Source: Kappaphycus alvarezii (lineage: Eukaryota; Rhodophyta; Florideophyceae; Gigartinales; Solieriaceae). Taken from it: a stretch of DNA of 64,000 bases. Below are positions 33,157 to 45,859 of the stretch, one piece after another. The stretch is from assembly GCA_002205965.3 (NCBI GenBank), contig NADL03000080.1, forward strand, positions 310,001-374,000, in the 5' to 3' direction. Position 1 is the first letter of the stretch, and the number at the start of each line of letters is the position of its first letter. The translations under genes and the position numbers were made by a program. Under the pieces are notes generated by a model. The model saw only the letters and a list, made by a program, of their open reading frames with translations, made no database searches and was not told where the DNA came from.

Positions 33157-34076
33157 AGATTTAATCGCGCCGACATCATGCGAATGGTGCCGGTCATCGG
33201 GTGGCCGAGTGTGGTGATGCATATAGCGGGGAACAGATACTAAGAAAAACCCAAAGTTGCGATGTACCTACTACTTCGCCACATGGCTTCTATAGTACAT
33301 TGGACATATATTGAGCTGCTTCTCGGGTCTCACTCATCGCATTCCTCAGAAATATTTTGGGAAGCGCTGGATGAGTTTCCAGGGAAGAGGGCTAGACTGG
33401 TACTACCAGGACTGGACGAGAGTTTCTGGAAAGGGAGATTCGCGGAATACGATGCGTCAGTAAGGAATAATAAGAGAGGTTTGTAAAATGTGGTGGGGCT
33501 TGTTGATGGCACGGTAATAGCGATAGGTCGTCCAGATGATAAAAAAGCAACCAACGCGTCGTATACAACGGATAAAAGAGGAAACATGCGATTAAGTATC
33601 AGTCTACCTCTACTCTGTGCGGAATGGAGATGCATCTGGCGGTTCCAATTGAGGATCAAAAGCATGAATAGACTGTTTATGTGTAGAGCAGGATGTATTC
33701 AGTTTTTCCTGGACTGTTGCGTGTTGGAGATACGCAATAAAGCATCTATAGAGACTCGGGCTACAGTAGAAGAGTTTTTGTCGATGTTATATACTCAGGA
33801 TCAAATATATCTGAAGGTCAGAAGCTGTTTAACAAAGAAATTTCGGGGGGTAGGCAGGTTAACTTTGGGGTGGTTTTTCAAGGAAGTGAAGATTTATTGG
33901 AGTTCGTGTATTTTAAGAAGAGGATTCCATTGGCAGAATCTGCAGTTGGAAATTTGAACGTCACCGCAGTGTTGCTAACAAATCTTCGAAACTGTGTCTA
34001 CCCCAATATCACTGCGCAGTGCTTTGCAATAGCCCCGCCCACATTCCAGTCTTATGTAAGTAATTGTAGTATAAAT
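33157..34076 (+). pseudogene. PIF/Harbinger transposase (DDE_Tnp_4), broken
   Basis: Reading begins FNRADIMRMVPVIGWPSVV and carries a TAA near 33240. It continues with EIFWEALDEFPGKRARLVL, passes another TAA near 33484, and shows VVGLVDGTVIAIGRPDD, the first catalytic Asp region of DDE_Tnp_4 proteins, then KRGNMRLSISLP. After a frame change the C-terminus reads YFKKRIPLAESAVGNLNVTA and LLTNLRNCVYPNI. The enzyme would cut and paste the element's DNA. At least two stops and one frame change inactivate it. Terminal repeats were not found. Confidence 0.75.
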
Positions 34077-34269
34077 TAAAAAAACTGTGAGCGAGGGAGG
34101 TAGAAGGAGCAAACTTTGTCCCACAGGCGAAGGCTGCACACGGGAGCAGGACGCTCGGCGTGTTTACACTACCCGCTCTACATTTCAAAGCATAAATGAA
34201 CGGTTATCGGACCCAAACTTGGCTTCGCGCCAGTTTACTAGGATCTACTATTACTACTACAAAGCAGCG

Positions 34270-35158
34270 TCTCGACAAGGCTAAGTACAGCTTGAATTTG
34301 CGCCTAAGAATATCTTTGCATCTGACGCATAAGCTCACGCTGCGCTTCAGCCTCTAGACGGCGACTCCCGCTTTCTTCTTGCCGTACCGCGCGGTCTGCT
34401 TCTCAATCAAGTACATCCTGCTCATGGCGCTTCTTCTCAAGTTCAATCCCTTCCTTCTCAATCTCGAACTTTACAGCATCCGGCTCTTTTAACATGTCTC
34501 TTCAGGCTATCACTCCGTCACTTGCATCCCTTCCAGTCGCACTTATACTTTCTTTGCAAGTAATTTCCTGGAAACCCTCGCACAAAGGTGCCTTTCTTTT
34601 CTTGTTGTTCCGCAACGCCTTGGTAATCATTTCCTGTCCAGCGTCTAGCTTTGACTCTTCCTCTTTCTTAAGCGCATAAATAGCACCCGTCTTCTCCTCG
34701 AGAAAAGTCGTTCTTTGCCTGAGACATATCCCTTAACAACTGATCTAACTCCCTAATTTCCCCCCTGTCCCGGAAGCTACCCTTTCCTTCTGGTCACGAA
34801 CATCAAAGTCTTCTAGGATCCCTCTATAACGATCTTGAACATTTTTACACGTCAAAGTAGGCAAGAAGCCAGCGTTACTACTGCAGCGCTCCGAAACGCG
34901 CGTATATCGCGAACCAGTCTCACCATGCGGCGCAATGTGTGCCTTGACAGCTGAAACCTCTTGGGCGAGATCAAGTTAATCGCTTTTTGTGAATTTGGAC
35001 CTGCAGCCGAAGTTTTTGCTCCCTGCGACGACACAAAGTGGTCCAAGAGAATCAGAAGGTGTGGTGGAAGCGGAGGTATTTGGTAGGGCGGGGATTTCTG
35101 TAATGAAGTAAGGACAATTGAATGAAGGGGACGAGGATAAGGACTGTACATCGGACAT
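34270..35158 (-). pseudogene. Harbinger-type Myb/SANT accessory protein, broken, opposite strand
   Basis: From MSDVQSLSSSPSFNCPYF (35158) the reading continues to GSKNFGCRSKFTKSD, a TAA, then LDLAQEVSAVKAHIAPHGE and VQDRYRGILEDFDVRDQ, the pattern of the Myb/SANT-like DNA-binding protein that accompanies Harbinger transposases. A charged coiled-coil-like tail follows toward 34300. It converges with the transposase gene at 33157-34076, so both belong to one element of at least 2 kb. Confidence 0.65.
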
Positions 35159-35159
35159 G

Positions 35160-36780
35160 GCTGATGTGAAGGTGATACTGAAATGTAAAAAAGATGGTGA
35201 TGGAGCCGCTTAAAAGTCGGATTTGCGATAAGTTCTCGGTAAATGCTAGTTAACGGTGAAATGTCTACTTTCAGATTCGCTTTGCGTTACTGCTTTCGCG
35301 CCCATCATATATTGCAGAAAACATTTCTGTTAGTCCTCATATTCCTGGTTCATTTCAGAACCAATTTTTTGAAATAATGCAATTGCTGGAATACGTAAGT
35401 CATTTTTTACGTAAATTCAGAGAAAAAATTACAGAAATTTGCTAGCGTATCCTCTCTATTTCCAGATGTACTCATTAAAAAATAAATAAATCCAGCATTT
35501 GAAAAACGTGGTACTGAAAACTTGTAAGAAAATATTTCTACTTATACTAAAACCAAAGAAAATCAATCAAAGAACAGTGAGGAAAATTAACTTCACTTGG
35601 AAGTATACTACAACATTTTCTCACAACATCTTCGACCAAAGGAAAAATGAAAAATCACACACTCTCGTAATATGTTCCAATTTCCTCCCTTATAGCATGT
35701 ACAATAAACTAGAACTCAAATATTGTGAAGAGTTCATACCTTTAGAAGATAGAGGGCGTAAAAATTCTTGCCTACGAAAAAAAGGTCTCAGTATTTAAGC
35801 AGCTGGAATTATGGTATAGAGGCTTACTAAAGTGATTTTACGATGGATTTGTAAGTTTCACCAGGACGAAAGACAGCAGATAGTTACGTGAAGCTAGTAA
35901 AAGAGACTATTATCCAAAATCTTACGATTCCATACCAACTATCTCGATTTTCAATTAAGAAAAAGCCCCGTAATCATGTGAGCATGAACTCAATGGACTA
36001 AAATAAAGCAGAAAAGTTGCGTTTGATGAAGTTGAAGTCTCGTTGGCCACATCTAAAACCCAATTGAAAACATTTTCAGCATGCTGTCGAGGAATTTTTA
36101 CACCAATAAGCATCAGGAATCTGCCATTGCTGACCAAAGGATTATATTTGTGCGTTTGGAGGCTCATCGCTAAAACGTCGTAAAGCTTGGTTATTTTATG
36201 GAAATGTGACTTACTGATTTTATTGTGATAATAAGTCGTAAGAATTTCTAGTTGGAATTTTACTGCAGTATTATAAATTCTATTTTTAGGTGTGAAACTA
36301 TCGTATACTTTCAGTCGGGGTTTAAAACTGCAGAATTGTCTCCAATTGAATTCTGATTACTGCAAAGAGAGAGCTTACTGGGGAAAGTTAGGGGCGAATC
36401 TCAACGGATTGTGAAGAGGCCAAGAAGATTCCGGACAAGTCGCCGGCATTATTCATATATCCTTACTAGTGAAAAGATATTCTGCACTTTCTGTAGACGC
36501 CTCAACTCTTTTTACATTGCTTTGCCTTTTATCTCATGCTATGTGTGGTTATGCATTGCGCTATGCAAGCAGGGCACTGAATGCGATCTTTTTGCATAAT
36601 CTCGTAGTCCTTTTTATGTTTCTGTAGCTCTCTACCGCGCGATTATGTGTATTAAGAGCTCTTCTTGTATTTTAATTTGTTTATTAATGCATAATTAATG
36701 CATTTTCTTCGCATTTGGGCTCTTATTGCTATCTTTGCTTTTTATTGATAATTTCCAGTCGCTTTGAATCTCTCCAGTAA
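35160..36780. other. AT-rich region without supported genes
   Basis: Only short frames (for example 35499-35798 plus and 35955-36167 minus), none with a recognisable domain. Base composition is markedly more AT-rich than the gene island. Confidence 0.5.
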
Positions 36781-36792
36781 GTAGCGTTCTTG

Positions 36793-39700
36793 ATACCTTT
36801 TATACGTAGTACTATTTCCTTAAGTCCCTAAAATTTATTATGAATCGCGATGGCCATTAATTGAACTCATTTGTATTCCGATTCCGTGGTTTTATTATCA
36901 AAGTACTTTTAGAACGTGCCCTTTCAAAGTAGATCATATTTTAGCGTGATCTGAATGTACCTTTTAAATGGACGCTTATCAATTTTAATTACTCCAGCTG
37001 TCTGAGCTCCGGTCTCTGAGGACTATACTACTTATCACTACTCTTCTGTAGATGTAATTATGTTAATAGGCTCCTCCCCTGTCTAGAATCCACCAGTGAC
37101 AACCACCCTGCCTTGGTTTCAGTTTAGTTTGAGATAAACGGAACTGCATACCTCATTTATTATCTTAAACAATTTAACATTGAGCTTGGTCAACGCGTCC
37201 GGTAGGTCTACTGGTCGAGAATCCAACTTATCAAAATGGCTTTCTCAATTTCAAAGCAGTTAATAATTCCTTGAACCGTTTGACTCAGTCTTACTTGTTG
37301 CTTTTGCAGCTTTCTGACTGTGTCCCAAAGTTCACTTGAATCCACATTGAGCTCGTGATTTCAAGTGGTACTAGGAAAGAGGGCATTAATTGCTGAACTC
37401 AAATAGAAATATTAATCGTCCGCGGATGTAGCTGCTTATATCTCAGCTCCATAAGTCGAATATTTTCCTCTTCGTTGCTTGTTTGGATTACGGTATACGA
37501 TGTGCTGTACGTCCCTTCCGTTCTTGTTTTCTCGATACGGTAATAAATTAAAACTACCGCTTCTTACGTAGTCCCTATCCTTTGGGTGTGATTCATACGA
37601 CGAATTAAACAAGCAAACGTCTGTCACTTTCTCCTCTTCTCAATATACGATAGTTGATCTCAATTTATTGAGTTCAGACATCATTTACGTAGCGTCGGTG
37701 ATGTTTGTAATTTTCATTCGTTCAATTTTCTGCGTCGGTGGGAAAACATATGAATCCTGTGGCGGTGCAACGTTTCAAAGGTACAGGACTGTTCCAGCCA
37801 GTGCTCTATATTGCTGTACTTTGTGAGCTGTTGCAATTGAGTCCCTTATTTTGCGCCTAAATCTGAATATCTAGACCGGTTGAATCCTATCCCAATATAC
37901 CTTCGTGAAAAAGCTGACGTCACCGCTTTCGTCAATGTTAACCTCAAACCCCCAAATACGAATTTTAGTCCCTTCTCAATCATATCCTCTTGAATCTCTT
38001 CCCCATCTTGCCAAAAAAGTACTCTAGTTTGTTTATGCTTCCCATCGCGAGAAATATTTCACTTATTATGGCTACCAGTAACGCTATGCTATCCCTGTCA
38101 TTACGATTAGAAAGAAACTGAGTAATTACGGGTACTCTCCTTTGCCCTCTTTTCGTAAGCATCCATCATTGTGACGTAATAATACATTGTCTGCATTCTT
38201 CCGCAATCCTATAGCGGAGCTCTCTTTAAATAAGACCCTCTATTATAGCCACTAGCATAGTGCCACTCCCTTTTTCTCCTGACATAAATATACTTCTTAG
38301 ATGGACCGCCCTGCAGAAGTTTGATGTCTAATGTCCATATTTGAAAGTCAAGAAATGTAGCCAGTGATAGAAGCAGTCACACAATGCGGGATCGTTCCTG
38401 ATATGATCCTTCTCTTTGTCTCTTTCACCATGTTGGCAACGCCTTTTTTCAGTTTACGTTTACTCGAATAATCTCTCCTGACCTTCTACGCAAAATGTGA
38501 CCGTTTTTTGGAAGAGTCACACAGTAGTTTATGCCCGGTAAACTCTTCAAATGATTCAGCTCTGTTACCAACGTATTCCTTGGTAAAAGCCTGACCTATG
38601 ATCGATGATGGCGCAAACTCAATTTCCCGCTTTGGGAACTCAGCAAGATCCAACATATTCATGAACTTCTTCTATAACACGCCAATTGTGTAATTTCAGA
38701 ATATGCAGTATCTTTTTGAGTGCAGTAATACCATTTAGCTCGTCTTCAATGCCTCATAATGCATCCTTGCTAGGCATCCGATACATTTTTGACGGGCAGT
38801 TAAGTGATTCTAGCCCAATTTGCAAACTTGGCAGTCCAGATTATACCGGTATGCGTTCTTCTATGCACTCATAAACGTTCTGAAGATACTAAGGCTATCG
38901 TAGTTGGTTCGTTACTTCTCCCTGTCCATATATTGGGACAAATGGTCCTTTAATAAGCATTAATTGAGTTCCTGAGTGATTTTTGACTTCGGAATCAGTC
39001 GAACACCTTCGTATGCTGCCCCCATGTCATGTCACTTAGTCGGCTGCCCCCCTTTCAAACTTTTAACTTTAAGATAAAGCGAATGTGCTTCAAAGACCAA
39101 TGCTTTGATCCATTCATATTTCTCGTTCCCTTCGGAAGAGAGGTACCAGACCTATACTGCACCAACCTTGTTATACCCTACATTTTTCGCGACATGGCTT
39201 GTTCTTCCTTTCAATGCCCTCTACAGGGTGCGTGTCCAATAAGGCTTTTGGAACCTTCACAGACGACATGCTGAGAACTGAGGTCTGATATACACCTACC
39301 TAGTGAAACGAGCTAATAAATCTTAATCCCTAGAATATGTTAGATGAGAATGTCTAACGACCAACAAAATCCTCTGTGCTTTATTTTGAAATTTAACCCT
39401 CAAATTAAGGGATGATAGACTCAACGGTTCGAATATAACGTTCAACCATTCTGGTTTTGTTGTAGGTAACGACTGGTCTTGGCTTTATTTTAGTATTGAG
39501 CGACTCCAGAAATGAACGCATGCGTTTGCTATTTTGTTCCCCACCAGCAGAAAACGCGACGGGTGCACCGCGTCGGAAAATCCACACATGTTGCAGAAAT
39601 TTGCACAAGCTACAGTCTAAGTTAGGAGAAATGTAGTATGCAGATTATATGAATCTGTTGGTATGATGGTTTATCGGGTTTTACATCAGTATTTAAGCGT

Positions 39701-40232
39701 ATAAAAGGTGGTATGTGTGCAGAACAATAGTGGATAATAAAAAGGGCACATTAAAACTGAAATATTGTTAATCGCCCACAAACCTCCATATTTACGCCAA
39801 ATTGCTTTCCCCATCGCTATGCTATTCGCTTCCGAACTGTGCGTGATTGCTAATTGCACTATTCCAAGTGTTAATTAGATCTATTTGCGTTAACCCGTGG
39901 CCGGGTTATTTTGCCGTAGTTCCCCACGTACGCATACATAAATTACGTGCTCTGTATTATTTTCTTCTGTGTGCTACTCCAGTCAATTTCATTTCACCAC
40001 ATTTGTAATCGCAGTGTTATTGTTGCTGCCACCATTTACTGATGATGTCCTGTTGCTGTGTATGTCACTGTTCAATGCCGCTTTTACTACCTTTTATGCG
40101 TAGTCCTAGTCCTTTCTTTTACTGGATTTTAGTATGCATTGCGGTTACTATCAACTGAACCCATCTTCATTCCAGTGCCTTCTATGTCTTATCAGTGCAA
40201 TTTTCGGATTTGCTCTTTCAAATTAGATTACC
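36793..40232 (-). mobile_element. Very old LTR retrotransposon remnant
   Basis: A direct repeat pair, about 36793-36935 and 40087-40232, matches at roughly two-thirds of positions by eye (shared blocks ACCTTTTAT-CGTAGT and TGCTCTTTCAAA-TAGAT). Between them on the minus strand lies an integrase piece at 39608-39405 (SFLESLNTKIKPRPV ... TYNKTRMVERYI). Orientation and order fit a minus-strand Copia-like element with diverged LTRs and a largely unreadable interior. Confidence 0.5.
39405..39608 (-). pseudogene. Integrase fragment in the decayed LTR element
   Basis: KIKPRPVVTYNKTRMVER corresponds to the stretch leading to the third catalytic residue (Glu in VER) of retroelement integrase. Upstream, where an acidic motif is expected, the reading is SAGGEQN, so the second catalytic Asp is lost. 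Confidence 0.55.
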
Positions 40233-40644
40233 TGTTGCCATAATTTGTATATCTCCTGTACTCATCAGAGCAGAGCACATCCACCCTTTTATGTCTTTTG
40301 AAATTTATTCCGTATATCCCTAACCCACGGATCTTTCGAATAATCGAACATAGTTTTTTTCGCAGTAGATACTACTTGTCAGAAATGCCCTCATTTCGAA
40401 TAATCGTACGCATGGGTCGCTTTTGGTTTGTGAAAACGGAGGACTCCTGAAGCCGATGTAATTCTAAACTACAAACTGGAACCGCCATTTGATAGGCAAC
40501 ACTGTGCTATACCTCCGATCACTTTTTTATAGTCACAGGGGGTATAACCTCTGGCGCAACGGAGTCTCAAAGTTGGCACTCCTTCCCCTTCACCATCCTA
40601 CCCCATCATTTTCCGCCCTTTCAACCGTCCCCTCAATCTTTCCT

Positions 40645-40971
40645 TCATCCCACTCGTTGTGCCAGTTGCCACAATCCGCCGACCTCCCTACTACTCTGGG
40701 CCTCGCTGCTTCGGCTAGGGTTCAGAAGATCCCAAACAGATAAATTTAAGTAGGAGACAGGGCCAAGTTGTTTTACCTGCTGCGTTACCCTTCTTGATCC
40801 GACCTCATACTTAGCTGCTGGCATTTTGAAACGACGTGACCGAGAAGTTCGCATCAATTTAGGATGAAATTCAACCCCGATCCCAAACATGGTCACCCGC
40901 CACCCCTTTTTCGCAATATCTTTCGCATGCTTTATCACTCGCCCCTCCTCAGTCACCTCGAAGACAATCAA
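40645..40971 (-). CDS. Unrecognised small reading frame, possible glycosyltransferase N-terminal remnant
   Basis: The frame contains HAKDIAKKGWRVTMFGIGV, which resembles the first strand-helix unit of GT-B glycosyltransferases such as ALG1. The rest shows no support. It may be a chance frame or a remnant. Confidence 0.15.
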   Translation of the reverse strand: MIVFEVTEEGRVIKHAKDIAKKGWRVTMFGIGVEFHPKLMRTSRSRRFKMPAAKYEVGSRRVTQQVKQLGPVSYLNLSVWDLLNPSRSSEAQSSREVGGLWQLAQRVG

Positions 40972-41027
40972 CTTCCTTCAAAACTGCGCAATAATATTTT
41001 GAGAATGACCTCAATCACCGTTATTGT

Positions 41028-43887
41028 ATGTCGGAAGCACTCCCACCCTTGCCTCCTATACGCAGTTCTTCATCTGTTCCGCCTGACGCCCGCATTGGAG
41101 GAAATAGCGGTACGCCCAGACTGGGACGTGGTCGAAGAAGTGGAAGTGGTCGACGGGGTCGTGGACGTGATGAATCGACTAGTAATAACATAGACCACCC
41201 GAGAAATCCTGCACCAGAATGGAAAGTACAGAAAACACCCCATTGCATTTCTCTATGAAGGAACATGCAAGAAGTCTAATTTTCCTAATTGTGCACACGC
41301 ATTTGCCATATACGTCCAAAAGCGCCTCGATTTTGAGTTGCGTGCTCTTAATTATGATACCTCGGCGTTGCACTGTGACATTACTGTTTTCACAAGACGC
41401 TTTATCCACCATTGTCGAAAGAATGGATGCGTCTATGAAGCTCGCCAAGGGCCCACCCCACCGATTTATAACGAAATACGCAATGATTATTTTATTCGTT
41501 ATACACATGGTTTCAAGTACGACCCATCTAAGTATGAATAGAGTAATCGACACGCTCTACTCAAATTCAAAACTCGACCTCAATCTATATTCTATCAAAT
41601 TTATCCTACAAAATCTGACGCCCTATATACTAACTGACAATGGGAGTGATAACATTTGTGCTTGGTCGGCGCAACAAGATCAATATATTTTACTACCAAA
41701 GTTCGAGAGGGTGTCCTTCAAGGTTTTAATTCGAGTTCGAAATTTTTCATGCAGCAGTGATGGATACCTTGGTGTATTTTGGCTCGAATTTTCATTAGAT
41801 TATGAAAGGCTTGTTGTCGTATCATAGAGCACGAATAAGCAATAAGAGGAGACAATGAAGTCCAACTTCATGCTATGAAGTTCTGCGTACCTTGATATAA
41901 GGAAAAGTGGTCCCATAAACCCTGTGAAAATGTTCAAACATGGCTCGCAGACATTTTGCAGTTATAAAAAAGGAGAAATCGAGTCAATAGATCAGATGCG
42001 TTCATTTCTAAAGATTAACAGTACTCACTTAAAGTGAAGACCGAAAGTGGTATCAGATGTTCTCAGAAACCCGATCCGGAATGCATTTATGACTTGGGCA
42101 ATCGCATCACGTCAAGACCGCCTTGAGTCTGTTGAAACATTCAAATCTCCCGACAGTTTCAGGGATTCATCAAGCAGAACTCATTGGTTTTCTGACTTCT
42201 TCCTTGGTGCTTGCGTAGAGATTTTGGAAGGGATGGAGCACATATTGGAGGAAAAGGAGGTGGAGGGGAAAACACTGGTACAGCCCGAGAGTACGGTCTT
42301 TTTGCGGGGATCAGACTTCCCTGAAAAGGAAGCGAAAAAGATTGAACTTCTTTAATTCTGAGGATGGATTAACTTTTCTTCTGAAAGTAGAGAAGCAACG
42401 GTACGTGAACATGAAAGTACAGCAGTACTGTGAGTTTTGTGGGATCAACCACAGAATCAAGATACAAGGTCACCGCGCGAACATCAAATGTGACACTCGC
42501 CATGTAGAATATGTCTAAAAGTGCGAGGTAATTTCCGACTCTCGTGTTGGTATGTATTGAATTGCGTTAGAAACCTTTGGTTGCGCGAGATTGATTCCGG
42601 TAAGAAAAAAATTTTTACCTTTTGTGGGGGAGGGATAGAGGAATAATGTGGCTGAAGACTTGAAATCTAGATCTGCGAACGCCAGTGGTGAACTAAGCAG
42701 TAGTGAATCAGATTCGAGGAGAAGATATTTATCCTGCAAGGGAGGAATTAAAGAAAGAGGTTGTTTTTCGTTGACAAGAACATTACATTATGAGAAGAGA
42801 TCTTTAGTGGTAAAGTTCAATGCGAGATGGAGGTACCACAGGAACCGGGAGATGTGGTGTTGAGCGCACAAAAGATAATCGATAGTTGAACTGTTGTTTG
42901 ACGCTTCCGGTAAACAGACCGGATCACCAGACCAGGGTTTACATAGAAAACTTAATCAACACCGGCAGAGATAAATTGTAAGCGAACTGTACTGAATTCA
43001 AAGTTATTCTAGAAAAAGCGACCCCAAAGGTATCAAACTACAAGGGTCTCAAGGCTCATGTAACAGCCATCAGTGCAACCGACAGCAATAAATATCATGG
43101 CAAGTTCCCATTGGTCCAATTGGCAAGGAGGCATAAAATAGTTGCTGATTGGTGGGTCCGAAATGTTTCGAGAACCACGCGAGATAGCCACTGTGGCTCC
43201 ATGTCATTGGCTTGGTACAAAGAGGTATGATCCTATGTTTTCACTGGTGCGTGGGTACAGTGCACAAGTTGCACTGATGTCTTCTTACAGTGTGATTACT
43301 TGGTACAGGTTACTGGAGGGATACTGTCGGGGTATTTGGTGATTTATGGGCATAATCGCTACAAACGGGGACAAAGGGAGGGAGATGTACGTGAAGAGAG
43401 AAAGAGATTTGTACCTAGTTCAGTAGGAGTGAGAGAGACAAGTGGGAGGAAAGTGATGAGGATGACTTGGCTGAAGAAAATTTCAAAACAGGTGGGGGCA
43501 AAAACCAGAGGATACTGACAGGGGCGGGCGAAAATGTTTGGGGTCTGAAAGAACTTGGAAATAATGGAATCCTAGAAGGACGCGGGAATGATAGCACGTT
43601 GTCGAGATTGTTCCATGAGGCAAGTGGCCGGGGATCGGTGAGCGATAAAAATTTCGGAAATAGGGAAGGTGGGAGTAAGAGGTCATCGGCAAAAGGATTC
43701 AGAGATTTGGTGGAGAAAATGCAGTAGAAAGATGTGAAAAACAAGGAGGGGAGAATGAAAGAGCCTCGATGGAAGTTTTAGAAGCGAGAGGGTGTGGTAT
43801 TGTGGTAGACGCAAGACAGAGAGAAGATGCAGCCACGGTAGGAGAAAAGGCTCCAAAGCTCAATAAGAAGCGTCGAGGGATGGTTTG
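41028..43887 (+). pseudogene. Unrecognised, frame-broken gene-like region with zinc-finger-like motifs
   Basis: Several plus-strand frames look protein-coding in succession. 41028-41258 is Pro/Ser-rich, then Arg-Gly-rich (GRGRRSGSGRRGRGRDE). One frame over follows CCCH-like spacing CISLYEGTCKKSNFPNC-AH (C-x7-C-x7-C-x-H, counted across the frame break) and RFIHHCRKNGCVYEARQG, ending at 41541. 42047-42355 is a charged frame. Near 42425 a cysteine-histidine motif reads YCEFCGINHRIKIQGH ... KCDTRH. 43467-43887 is a charged tail ending KAPKLNKKRRGMV. Together they could be a decayed mobile-element protein or an unknown host gene. No family named. Confidence 0.3.
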
Positions 43888-45020
43888 ACCAGTCATATAC
43901 AAAAAAACTGCCGAGTACTCATATCGTGACCTTCAGAAAGCCGTGTGAGAGTACCATATACCCTAAACTGTTCAAACAATGAATTTTTTCGATTATTTGA
44001 ACTTTTGGCTCCTGGGATTGAGTAGTTGCCCGTTTGGAGTCATTCGATCAATTGAAAATGATACTTTTGGACGGCAAGCAGGATGACCTAGATACATCAT
44101 CTTGTCAAAGCTTTATATTCTTTATGTGGATTCTTTTTCTATATTAATTTTCGACACCACATAAAAGAACTCCACGCGCTACCTCGTCACTAAGGATGAA
44201 GCCTCATAGTCAACTTTTTCTACTGAATACAATGGCCTGAGGCTGAGTTTGGTGAACTGGTCGTGAATTCATCTTGTTCGGGATCTGTAATTTGTCTTTT
44301 CGTTTGATGGATAGATTTTGAGCTTGTCGAAACCAATACATAGTATTAAAGAAGTTCGCACTCAAAGGAACGTCGTAGTGGCATCAATTTCCAATGCTTC
44401 CTGCCTTATGGACGGACTTCGGCCCTTATTCTAGGTTGCTGCGGCTACGATGCTAACCTTTTACTCAGTAAACTCACACCCACTGACCTTTTATCCCTAA
44501 TGGAACATGTGCTTCACTTCAGAAAATGATATTACTTTAGAAATTTTAAATTTCCCAAATCTTCCCTTTGTACTTTTCATGCGGCGGTGCACTGTATTCA
44601 CGTAAATTTTTGGTGAGGCACATATGTAAAGTGCGCGACTGTAGGATAGCATCACCCCTTAATTCGACACGGCAGATTATTTAGATGATTATTTAATTTA
44701 ATTTAATGTCATTGAACCGAAATTCCAAACTGTTTACAGGGTACAAAGCCCGTTCCTGTACACCAACCGAAAAAGAATAAAATATCAAAAAAAATTAAAT
44801 TTTACTCTGCGATAGCAACAAATCCTTTATTGTTCGGGTTCACAAAGCATATTAAGAAACATCTCAGTAGTCTTTTTTCGCACCTTTTCCCTCTAATACT
44901 TGAAACTATCGTTTTGTGATACTGTTAGGAAGCTTCCTGATCAAATTTTGATCCAACTCTCTCCAATCCTCCTGTACAGTACAATACATTCAAGCTCTTC
45001 GACATAGTTAAACTGAAGAT
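43888..45020. other. AT-rich intergenic region
   Basis: No supported gene. There is a TGTACAGTACAATAC run near 44972-44988 and simple TTTAATTTAATTTAAT sequence near 44690. Confidence 0.5.
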
Positions 45021-45027
45021 TATTGGC

Positions 45028-45857
45028 TTAAACATTCTGAGCAATTATTCCCAAGAGTTTCTCCATAGAATTAAATTCTGGGGATCTTGCTGGACAAAAA
45101 ATTACGCGGCAAAATGTTCTAAATATATTTGGATAATATGTGTGAGGTACAAATAGAAGCATTTTCCTACAAAAAAATAACCTCAGCGGCATAAAATGGT
45201 CAGTGTAGGGTACTAGATAATCCTCCAAGGGAGACTTGTAATTCAGGGAATCCTTGTTCCCTTGCAACAAATTCAATCTTGAAAATATGTAGCCAAAAAC
45301 TGCCTCACACCATCGAATTTCACCTATTGACCCTTCCTTTCAATGGAATATCTTTCTCATTCTTAATTTCATAGTAGTGGTGAAGAGACCCGTCCGGTCC
45401 CCCAAAATTAATTTTTCTCAACACACCAGGCCACTAGACTCATTCATGTTCTGTCTTGTTGTGCTGTGCACTTTCCCATGCTAATTGCCCGGACCTTTTC
45501 TCTTTTGTTAAAGTTGGTTCCTCTTTAACCTTGGAGTAGACCAAGTGCTTTGAGTTTGAAAAACGCCTCTGAAGCTGTGGCTTTCTGACGGTAAATTCAG
45601 TTCTATTTTGAGTTGAAATGCTTTCGCAAGAATGTTGGAATCGTTCCTGAGAATTGTCCTGACACTGGCTGGTGATGTTTTTTTATTATTTCAGGTGTAG
45701 CAGCTCTTTCCGTAGCAGTCCGTATAGCTAAGAATCCTTGAAGTAAATTTTTATCTCTATTGATTCGTTATCCAATCGCTCGATAGCTCAGCCCTTCTTT
45801 CGGTAGAGCAAGGATTGCTCCCTTTTCCTTTTCGTCAGGTTTCTCCTTTTCTCCCAT
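45028..45857 (-). pseudogene. Tc1/mariner-type transposase, broken
   Basis: Starts at MGEKEKPDEKEKGAILAL (45857), then PKEGLSYRAIG-stop-RINRDK, the N-terminal helix-turn-helix of Tc1 transposases. Several frame changes later the catalytic domain appears, and the C-terminal frame (45276-45028) contains LLQGNKDSLNYKSPLEDYLV and the signature CPARSPEFNSMEKLLGII (intact form WPxxSPDLNPIENLWG). In DDE/D terms the last acid region is recognisable but altered (EFNSMEK). Terminal repeats not identified. Confidence 0.75.
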
Positions 45858-45859
45858 TC

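Noticed and set aside
39420..39445. tRNA T-arm (GGTTCGAAT)
   Set aside because: No acceptor or anticodon stem around it; it lies next to an integrase fragment. No tRNA gene was found in the window.
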